DNA from: Sphagnum magellanicum
Taxonomy: Eukaryota; Streptophyta; Sphagnopsida; Sphagnales; Sphagnaceae
Length of the DNA: 64,000 bases
Reading direction: 5' to 3'
Assembly (NCBI GenBank): GCA_021904315.1
Contig: CM038914.1
Coordinates: 23,361,065-23,425,064 of the forward strand
Below are positions 50,046-59,260 of the stretch, piece after piece. Positions within the stretch are counted from its first letter, which is position 1. Each line of letters begins with the position of its first letter. The notes beneath the pieces were generated by a model that saw nothing but the letters and a program-made list of their open reading frames with translations, ran no database searches and had not been told where the DNA came from. The position numbers and the translations under genes are program-made.

Positions 50046-51879
50046 CTCATATTTTGGAATGAATCACATCCATCCATGATGACATACTTCAATCATTATT
50101 CAATGGATGACATTCGTCCATGATGGATAGATATCAATCATCCAATCAAACGAGCACAAACCATTCAAATATGAATATGTGCATCCTCTTATAAAATTTA
50201 TATATATTTCATGAATAATGTTCACTTTATCATTAAATGTCATGGAAAGCATGGACAACCTTCAATGCACAATATGAATATGTTTTGACCAAATATTTGG
50301 GATGCATTTTATATGCGTAAGCACTGGGAAAAGACATTTAGTTATAGCATGAGCCTCACCAAGAAAAATCCAACAAGTTCTATTACCCAAAGTTGGACGA
50401 AATACCAATCCTAGACCCAAAACCCACCAACTTGGAATTCAATTGGATGACACTTGGCAATGCAATGAAATAACATCCATCAAGCACTAGAGTTGATAGT
50501 TGATCATACCCACTTACCTTTACAAAGATAACTCAACACTTTAATTTATATCTTATTGAAAGGGTGTACAATTTTGAATACCCAAAGGTGAAGGTAGTTG
50601 AGATAATAAATACATACCTTTATGTAGCATTTATTTAGACTTTATCTTATGAACAAAGTAACTTTCATCATTTACCTCTACTTTTATTCATATTGATTTT
50701 TTTGCAAATCCTATATAACTTGACGTTGACCCGAAAGTTTTTTGAAGCATATATACCTTTTACCTAATTGATAATTTTTGAAATGTTATGTTTATTTACT
50801 TGGCTAATATATTAAAATTGCAAATTTATAAATTTACCCCTATTTGCTCAACACTAGCTAGGAGGAAGATTATGTTGTGCATGGCTACATACAAAGTGAA
50901 AATTTAGGTAGGGTTTCATGTTTTTTGGAAATTTTAACCTCAAAGCATTTTAAAAAATTTACCATTATATTTGGAGGCAACATTATACACATGAACAATG
51001 CTTTTGAAAAACTAGAAGGTGTAAGAGGTCCCTTGTACATGTAATAACTAATGTTGGTTAGTTATGGTATTTTAGATCAGTACAAAGGATATGAAAAAGG
51101 CATATATATTTTTAAAAAAACAAAAGATATGGATCCAGATATTAAAAAAAACATTTCACCACCCCAACTCCACACACCTAGAAGCTTGTTGTAGCTTGAT
51201 TAGTAATATAGTGCCCATAAAATTGTTGCAACTTGATCACAACAAAAAATTATGCCCAAAAAGTTAGAACCTCATTAACAACAAAAACATAATGCCCAAA
51301 TAGTTGTTGTAATTTCATCATTAATATAAACATAGTGCGCAAAAGAAGCCCAAGAAAATAAAAAAACTTGTTGCAACTTCATCAACAATAATAACACACT
51401 TAGAAGCCCTAGAAATCAAGTAGCTTGTGGGGGAATTGAACTTTAATTCTATTTATAATTTTGCCCACTATAACACAAGTTGCATGTAGGAACAAACATC
51501 TAAACACCCCAACCCCACATACCTAGAAGCTTGCTACAGTTTATCAACAACATAATGCCAATAAAGTTGCTACAACTTCATTAGCAACAAAAACATAGTG
51601 CCCAAAAAACTACTACAATTTATAACCCAAAAGAAGCCCAAGGATATATAAAAAACTTATTGTAACTTCAACATCAACAAAAACACACCTAGAAGCCCAA
51701 AAACCTTACAACACTAAAACATTGACAAAAGAAAAACACTTTAAAGGAAAGGAAAAAAAAGATAGCTTTGTGAAGTGCCATACCTAATCATTTTGAACTT
51801 TCAACTTTTCAAAATAATTAGATTCTTTAATCAATTCATAATTTCTTCAATTAAAAAAACTTCAACTTTAATATAATCC
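50046..51879. other. AT-rich spacer including the right edge of the duplication
   Basis: No gene is recognised. 51091-51405 matches 29801-30120 and marks the right edge of the duplicated unit; beyond 51405 the sequence is single-copy. A related but diverged version of 51130-51405 follows at about 51490-51710 (CACCCCAACCCCACATACCTAGAAGC and the CATAATGCC / AACTTCA pattern), so this edge lies in a local repeat. Confidence 0.55.
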
Positions 51880-53050
51880 TTGAAGTTTGCATTTGTTGAG
51901 CAATCCAAGCATAGATCATCTAGCCAAATTTTTATCACAATGATAATCCAATCAAGATTGTGGTAACATCTCAAAGTTGTCAAGACACTAGCAAGGCAAA
52001 ACACTCTTTTTGTTTCAATTTAAGATTTGGGAATCCCAAGAATCTATTTGGTAAAGAAGCCAACATTTTGAAATTGATTTTTGTGGGTCTGCCACCAAGC
52101 AAGAGGATCTACATATTTAGATAAGGGAATACATAACCTTCAAGAAAAAGATAATTTTTAGTAACAAATGTGCATGAAGACTTTTCCATGGATGTTCCCA
52201 TAGTAGATATGTTGGTATCCTCTTCTTCAATTTCAATAGTAGTTCCATCAAGTCCATCAATTGGCACTATAAACATTGTTTGGATGTATAATAGGGTTTA
52301 ATTTATCAAAAACTATCATCAAAAGGGTGATGACTTCTTTCAAATTGTATTTAGCCACATGGCAGTTTGCATTTTCATGCCCCACAAAGTTTTCCACAAT
52401 TTGTAAGGATTTAATGCAAGGATCCAACATTAAGGCCAACATGATATGAATTAGTTGAGAATCAAAGGCTTAAAAAAAATTCAGAAAATATTTGATCACC
52501 TTCACAACCTCTTGCCACATATTTATGTTTAAGAGGTGGAGCTCTACATCAAATTGGTCAAATGTTTCACTCCCATCAACAATGGGGTTTGTTTCAACTT
52601 CCATAGTCATAATTGGGCTTATTATAATAGCCAAAACATCTAATAGTAGCTAATGACCTCTTGACTCATCACACATGTAATTAGGAGAACATTCAATCAC
52701 TAAATGATAGCTTTCACAATGGCCCACACTTGGGACTTTAAGACTTTTTATTGCAAAATCGGTGTTTTCTACCTCCCTTATCACAATACTATGACTTGAT
52801 TAAATTCCAAAGTCTCTTCAAACATTATAAATTTGCTAGGAAACCTTGTTTTGACAAGAATTTTGAACTTCTAGTGTTGCATCCCACTTTCAATGTATGC
52901 ATTTTCCCACTCCTACCTCCCTTTGTTTAATCTTTGTTTGTCCATTTAATTGTTTTTAGTAAACTAGTTTAAACATCTTTCACATTTTCTAAATTTAGAC
53001 TTGCCAAAACCTTGTCATCATTTGTTGTCATAGATTAACATGATTTATAT
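51880..53050 (-). pseudogene. Decayed hAT-family transposase
   Basis: Read on the minus strand, broken frames give the C-terminal half of a plant hAT transposase. A stretch near 52690-52640 (...CDESRGH) comes first. Then ELHLLNINMWQEVVKVIKYF (about 52560-52490), LALMLDPCIKSLQIVENFVG (about 52440-52380), then LAWWQTHKNQF (about 52110-52070), and ILGIPKS-stop-IETKRVFCLA (about 52045-51985). The last two are the hAT dimerisation region. Several stop codons and frameshifts interrupt it, so it is dead. The N-terminal limit is uncertain and no inverted ends were found. Nearby non-autonomous hAT DNA (55925-56912) shows the superfamily was active here. Confidence 0.7.
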
Positions 53051-54337
53051 TTCAAATGCCCATAACAAGTGCCATCATAAACTCATAAAATCTTCAAAGG
53101 TTCACAATCAATAATATACTACAATGTTGTAGCCACAGTTCCAAAGTTTCTACCCTCATCTTTCAAAAAAACAATCACATAATGAATTAAGAAAACATGG
53201 AAACATTGGCGCAATACTTACATAGCCAAATATTTTTGCTCAAAAATAAAGGCTTGTAACCTTTACAAAATAACCTTACAAAAATGTTCTCAAGAAACAT
53301 TTGTTATGTGTCACCACCACTCTCGTAAGGGTTTGGTGAGCCAAAATATGGCATGATTACAAACCTTATTGGCCCAACCCTTTTCTGCCCTTATTGCTAA
53401 CCATGACTTGTTTGATCAAAAAAACTTAGCCATACAATTTTCAATTAGTTGTAACTTTTTTATTTTGGCAACTAAACAAGGATGTGTTCAACATTCAACA
53501 TGTTACCTATGGGGTTCATGTTCACCTTGTTAGTTGTTTCACCTACTCCATCCACACTTTCATGTATAAAAACCTCATTTTCAGTCATTGAAGAAATACC
53601 TCGAGCAAAAAACTTTAATTGCAAGGCCATAGACACAAACACATATGAAATCACAAGAAATAAACCTTAATTGCAAAGAAAAAGACACAAATACATGCAA
53701 AATCACATGGACATAAAATCATATCCGGTTCTCCATCTACCATAGCTAATCGACATGATTATCTAAAATGAGCTTATCCCTATGAATATGACTATGATAA
53801 GGTTACCCGCCTAATTAAGAGACCTCTGTTGGTTGTGAATAGGGCAACTGTTTATGCATATCCAGCTAACGTGCATATTGATATCCAGATGAAACCACAT
53901 ATCCAGTCAACAATAGTAATAACCTCACCAGCAATTGTTCTGTTTTGTGAAATGTCCCTACACAAGGTGGGCCAATGCAACCAGATGCTCATTGGTAATT
54001 TGTTGGTGTTGGTTTTGTTATTTCCTACCATACCAGTGCAGCCTTCATCAACTAGGCTATTACACAAGGTTATGCCTTGGCGGTAGGGCATTGCGCTTCA
54101 GGTAAGGTGCCTCTCCCTCCTACCACCTTGCGATCTATGTATATTTGAGATTATGATAATCTTTGTATGGTGCTTAGGCACATGGGTGGGTGGGTGGGTG
54201 GGGGGGGGGGGGGGGGGGGGACTCAGCTACCTCTTGTCCTGGTCCAGGCCCCTTATTTTGAGATTGCTTGCCACCTTGGGGCCTTATTCTCCATGTGAAG
54301 AACTTTTCAAATGTAGTCTTTGTATTTGAAAGGGGCA
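53051..54337. other. Spacer with no recognised gene
   Basis: AT-rich to mixed sequence. Short open frames (for example 53472-53654 minus and 53829-54086 plus) are unrecognised and may include further transposon debris. A G-rich tract at 54184-54220 is listed separately. Confidence 0.5.
54184..54220 (+). repeat. GGGT repeat running into a 21-nt poly-G tract
   Basis: Four GGGT units (54184-54199) are followed by 21 consecutive G (54200-54220). It matches the G-quadruplex pattern strongly. A tract this long is also prone to sequencing and replication length errors, so its exact length is doubtful. Confidence 0.85.
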
Positions 54338-54340
54338 TTA

Positions 54341-55710
54341 GAGCATCTCCAGCGGTGCTCAGTATGTGACCCTGCGAAAATACTTTTCACATCCAAGTTT
54401 AGTTATGTACTCTTTTGCAACCCCACCAATAAAACTGAAACTTGGACAGCAAATAGGAGGGGGACAAACCACCTCGACCAATCATTACGATGAGCCAATC
54501 AGAAACACCGAGCAGCAGTCAGATCATATTTATTACACTCTTTTTCGCAGCTGAACAGCGATGCTGAGCCTTTTACCAGCCACGGCAACGTGAGCAATTG
54601 TGCTGAGCCAAAACCATTTTCCTGAGTCAAACCGGCATATGTTGGATTTTCTTCATCGATTTTTACTGTGAAGGATCACATACAGTAGCCTCCCGCCTAA
54701 GTACGCACCCGTTTAAGTACGCATCCCGGTAAAGTACGCATTATTTTCCCGAAAAAATAGGGTTCAAATTTAGGGTTCAAAAAAATGACTGCAGCTGTTG
54801 AGCTCATTAGCTTCAAGGACTCAAGCTCCAAAGCATTTGCAGACATCGAGGACTAGATGGGTGCGGGGAAATCCAGGTTCAAGCATTCTTGGAAGCTTAG
54901 AGAGTGCAGGATCTGAGGGTGTATGGCTTGATGCAGATGATGGGCAAACTCCAACAGCAGCAGCAGGGGTGCATGCAGATCTGTGGTCGCCCATGAGTAT
55001 TCTTCAAGGACCGAATGGCAGCAATTCATTATGCCAAACACCCACGGTTCGGATCCATCGTCTGTTTCTTCAGATAGAGATTATGCTGCAACAATTATCC
55101 CTCAACATGTTGATCTTCTGAGTACAACACAAACAGCAGCAAGCACCTGCTTCCGCAATGTAGCAGCAACTTCATTCTGCAACAGGCTCCTTGACTCTGG
55201 ACATTCTCTCTCTTGTGCATCATATGAGTCTTTTGAGCATTCTCTCACTGATGATGCAGCTGCCAGTCCAGCTACTGTTGCTTCTTGCACCAGTCTTCCT
55301 TCTGCTGATGCAATGTGAGACCATGATCTTCATCATGTCAGAACTTGCAGTTCTCCTCCAGTTGCCGGCTCTCCTTATCTTGGTCCCAATACCGCCATGG
55401 CAGGTTATGACAGTAGCTACAGCAGCAGCAAGCTCTGCCACATTCTTGGGCTCAAATTCTTGGGCTCAAAGTGTCTCTTCGAAATTGGTGCGGGAGTGGC
55501 TGGATGCTGCTGCGGGTAGGATGGATAAGACCACCACACAGCAACAACCGTAGCAACAGTTGTTGTCCAGCCACCTGTTGCTGCTGTGGCTACAAAAAAA
55601 ATTGAATGGTCTTAAGTGCGCACCTACCGGCTAAGTACGCACACTCCTCCCAGGTTCAAGTTGCGTACTTAGCCGGTAGGCTACTGTACTGAGCACCGCT
55701 GGAGATGCTC
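54341..55710. mobile_element. Harbinger-like MITE, interrupted by a nested element
   Basis: Perfect 24-bp terminal inverted repeats, 54341-54364 and 55687-55710, begin GAGCATCTCCAGCGGTGCTC. They are flanked by TTA on both sides (54338-54340 and 55711-55713), the 3-bp target duplication typical of PIF/Harbinger. Without the nested insertion (54683-55686 plus one TA) the element is 364 bp and non-coding, so it was mobilised by a transposase from elsewhere. Confidence 0.88.
54683..55686. mobile_element. Pogo-like (Tc1/mariner) non-autonomous element nested in the MITE
   Basis: Terminal inverted repeats of 25 bp with 2 mismatches start CAGTAGCCTCCCGCCTAAGT on the left and CAGTAGCCTACCGGCTAAGT on the right (read inwards). 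A TA duplication flanks both sides (54681-54682 and 55687-55688). CAGTA... ends with TA targets are the pogo/Emigrant pattern. TAAGTACGCA-like motifs repeat at both ends, and the right end holds a 17-bp perfect hairpin (55624-55680 region). The interior (about 54790-55560) is GC-richer with open frames, none transposase-like. It may be captured host sequence. Confidence 0.85.
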
Positions 55711-55713
55711 TTA

Positions 55714-55924
55714 CAAAAGTGTAAGGTACACTTACACTTTTATAAGATTCCTAAATTTAAAATCGTTCTTTCCCCTTGGGGAAGCAACCCCGTTGAGGCT
55801 CTTCATCAATGCCTTTGCCTAGGCCCTCAAACCCAGGAAGAGCCTCAATGGGGACAGATCCTGTCTTTTGAAAGCTTCCTGCAAACTTCCTACTCTCAGG
55901 TGCAAATTCATTTGAGGTTTCCAT
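55714..55924. other. Spacer with two short hairpins
   Basis: AAAAGTGTAA / TTACACTTTT (about 55716-55742) is a 10-bp palindrome with a 7-nt loop. CCCCGTTGAGGCTCTTC (55788-55804) pairs with GAAGAGCCTCAATGGGG (55837-55853) with one mismatch. Their function is unknown. Confidence 0.5.
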
Positions 55925-56912
55925 CAGTGTTGGGCAGGTACCCAGATTGTTGGGTAGGAACCGGTGGTTCTGGATTCAGGTACCCGGATCCTACCCGGAG
56001 ACGGCCCTCAATCTGGAATCGCTGGAACTGGAACCAGAGGATAGGGTTTTAGGGTTGTAGGATCGGCCTGAAACTGGCCTGGAATTGGCCCTCGGTTCTC
56101 ACATTTTCTGTAACTGGAATTGGACCCGGGGGGTCTGGTTCTGACATGTGTTGAGAACTGGAACTGGACTAATTAAAAAAAGTAAAATCTGGCTTGATTT
56201 TAGGTTAGAGCATAGGGTAGGTGTAGGGATTAGGGTTTAGGGGGTTGAGGTTTGTAATGCCATCTTGAATTTGGGGATTTTTAAACCTTTGTTTTTGGCT
56301 TGGGGGGGGGGTGTTGTGTTTGAAGGAATTTTGAGAGGTGGTGTTTTTGGGGGAGATTTGGGGGGCTGTTTGAAGGTTGAATTGGGCTGCGAAATAGAGT
56401 TGAATTGGGGGGTCTATTTGAGATACAAATTTGAGGCTGTTTGAGGGGGAACTTGAAGGTGGAGATAGGGGGTCTGGTTGGGAAACATTCTCGGGTTGAA
56501 TTCAAGGGTCACAAAAGACTATATTCCAAGGTGGTAGACACAATTGCAAAAACCCTAAGCATGAAACCACATGGCAATGGATAAAATTGATTATGATCCT
56601 CCAGGAACTAGAAACTTTTTAGAGTGATTTAAAAATTAAAAGTAGGCTATTTTCTATGGCTTTAACATTTATCAAACCTTTGTAATAATTTTTTCCCCTT
56701 TGGAATAAAAGTTTGGGATTTTCATATTGAAAATTTTGGTGTCTTGGACTTTGGAACTGGATGAGATCTGGAACCGGAGTTTCTGGTATCAATTTAGAAA
56801 CCAAAACCGGCTGAACTTGAAAACAGGTAAAAAAAATCATAACTGGAGTCCTTTGAAAAGTTTGGGAACTGAAACCGAAGGTTCCTCCTAGAACTAGGAA
56901 CCACCCATACTA
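55925..56912. mobile_element. Non-autonomous hAT-like element with intact 8-bp target duplication
   Basis: The left end is CAGTGTTGGGCAGGTACC. The right end, read inwards, is TAGTATGGGTGGTTCC, a diverged inverted match. Both are flanked by the same 8 bases GTTTCCAT (55917-55924 and 56913-56920), the target duplication size of hAT elements. The interior is rich in GGAACTGGAACC-type motifs and encodes nothing recognisable. An isolated CTGCCCAACACTG at 63255-63267 looks like the end of a related element. Confidence 0.8.
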
Positions 56913-56920
56913 GTTTCCAT

Positions 56921-59080
56921 GTACTCAAGGAAACTTCAAGGGACATTTCTGAGGGGCTTGTTAATACACAAGTTTAGATGTGCTTATCTCATTCCAATGT
57001 CATGGTCGATGGTTCTAACAAATTGAAGGTCTTAGTCTCACAAGATTGGCCTATTTATAGCTTGCATCTTTTTACGACATGATGTCAAGGTGATGTCCAA
57101 GTAATCCAGGTTGGGAAATTAGTCTAAGTGATATTAAAATTCTACAAGATAAACAATCAGCACCCTATGGAGAAGGAAGGCTAAATGTTTCTTACTATAT
57201 CAGCAAAACCCCAAATGGTGTTTGAAGAATTGTGTGCACTTCACTACTAGCCTACACCTTAAAATGTAAGTTGTACAAATTAAAACAAAATCCCAATAGT
57301 TTTTGAAGAAGTGTGTGCACCTCACCATAGTGTGCAAGTGTACATAATTAAACCTTTATGACAAGTATATGTTGATTTCCGTAGGACAGCAATGGCCAAG
57401 ATTGCTTTTCCAATTGCACACACACACACATAAAAAATAATGCACAACTGCACCAATAACAAAATTTTCTCTCTCACAAAATCCCATACCATTTTCCTCA
57501 TTACACAAGATTATTGCAATGCAAGATTGTGTGGTGAATGATCCAAATTTAGTGTTCCATGGGGAGTTGATGTTAAAGAGTTAGAAGAATCATGCAAGGA
57601 AAATGAGTTATTTGAGCTAAATATTGTTGGTTTTAGGAGTCACAAAACACTAATGCTTTGAGTCAAAGAGTGACATTTTTCACAAATCATGCAAGGAAAA
57701 TAATTCCTTTGAAATGAACATAAAAACTTTATGGCATCAAGCATCAACAATATGACTGACGGCAACAGCCAACCAACACCCACCATTGCACCATCCACTG
57801 GATGCCTGCTATTACTCAGTTGTGGATGAACCTCAACTGAGTTAGTATTTGGTTTCACCTTGGTAACCAATTCTGTAGGAAATAGATCTCATACATAGGT
57901 GGGTAGGAAAATAGCTAACTACTAGGTAAGTAGATCGTTTATCTATATGTAAGGGCTGCTTTTACTACCTACCTACTAACAACCTGCTTGTGGGTAGGTT
58001 AAAAGGAAAAGCAACTGAGCTAACCACTGTGGTTAGTTAAGGAAACTGAAACCCAACAGAAAACCATTTCCTAACCTCTTATCATGCATCCTTCATGGTG
58101 CACTGGTGGGTGCTGGTTCACTCCAGCTGAATATGACTAAGTTTTTGTTGAGGAATTGGCTCACCATGCTAAATACTATATATCTCTATGGATATACGAA
58201 CTCAACGTTAGTAATAGTTGATGAACTACATTGACAACTTGTCAAATTTTTTTCCCCTTCTTTTTCTTCTTTTCATTCACTTTCAAGCAACTAAGGGTGA
58301 GCAAAGCCCTACGTCATGCTTGGTTGACAAATTTGGCCTCATTTCTCTTTTGATGATCACAACCACATGAAGTAAGATGCTCACCCTCTGACTTTCTTAT
58401 CCACGAAAATTCTTAAAGAATACCAGGCACAAAAAATTAGTGGGTAAGCCATTGGGAACGTGATGGAAAGCCATTGGGAACCTCATGAGAACACATTGAG
58501 AACGAGAAAAAATGAAAAGAAATCTCCCCCTTCCCCCGCACCCACCCCAATCCAAAAGGAAAAGAATGGGGGCACCTTAGAGTGTGCATGCAGAGCTTCC
58601 CACTTGGCTGCATGCAGTTTCTCTTCCCAAAACTGTTCATCACCATTTTTGTGGTGGGCTAACCACAGGGGCAGAATTTTGGGGGACATATACAGTAGCC
58701 TAGGGTCAGTTTCCACATTGACAAAACGAATAATTATTTAAAAAAAAATTTAATTCGTTTATAAAATTTAAATTTATTGAATTTTCCATGATCTAGCTAT
58801 ATGAAATGATCATATGAATAGAATAGTGAAATTATTGGGAGTGTAGCCTATGATAATTATGATGATTTTCAACATGTCAACAAAAATCCAATTCACTATT
58901 TTTATGATTATTTAATGACGAATCTGACCTTAGGATAAGGTAGTGAAGGGATTACTAATAGGTCTAGGGTGTTCTTAGGAAGGGCTATTAGTCCAGGCCA
59001 AAAATAGTGGCAGCCAATATTAGACTTTACATGCAACCAATGAGAATTCGCTTCATGGAGTGAAGGGGCCTCCATGCCCT
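56921..59080. other. Spacer upstream of DLH copy D
   Basis: No gene is recognised. It contains an (AC)n run near 57417-57430, the inverted copy of repeat R1 (57857-58122), a duplicated AAGCCATTGGGAAC near 58445-58481, and TACAGTAGCCT at 58691-58701. The last equals the outer bases of the pogo-like end at 54681 and could be a relic of that family. Confidence 0.55.
57857..58122 (-). repeat. Dispersed repeat R1, copy 2 (inverted)
   Basis: Reverse complement of 16330-16612 with moderate divergence. Shared landmarks are ACCTTGGTAACCAATT, TACTACCTACCTACTAACAA and GGTGGGTGCTGGTTCACT. Confidence 0.8.
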
Positions 59081-59086
59081 TTATAA
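59081..59086 (+). promoter_or_regulatory. TATA box of DLH copy D
   Basis: TTATAAGTA-type TATA box 180 bp upstream of the ATG at 59261, the same spacing as in copies A and B although the surrounding promoter sequence is unrelated. The leader between them has GAGAGTGGGAGTGAGAGTG-type purine repeats (59144-59180). Confidence 0.5.
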
Positions 59087-59260
59087 GTACACTCATACTT
59101 CCAAACACTCTAATTTTCTCTACACTAATACTCTACTGCACATGAGAGTGGGAGTGAGAGTGAGCGTGAGAGTGGGAAGGAACCAAGCGATTGGGTTAAT
59201 TTGAAAAGGGGCAAAAACGAATTGAGTTGGTGTGTGAATTTCTTCCTTTTTTTCGCAAGT

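Larger units (their letters stand above)
30131..51405. repeat. Right unit of the ~20-kb tandem segmental duplication
   Basis: Collinear with 10915-30120 and holding DLH copy B and the decayed copy. It lacks the equivalent of 15284-19009, and also about 170 bp equivalent to roughly 29475-29640. It keeps 35289-36023, about 39332-40005 and 46546-51090, which the left unit lacks. Confidence 0.93.
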
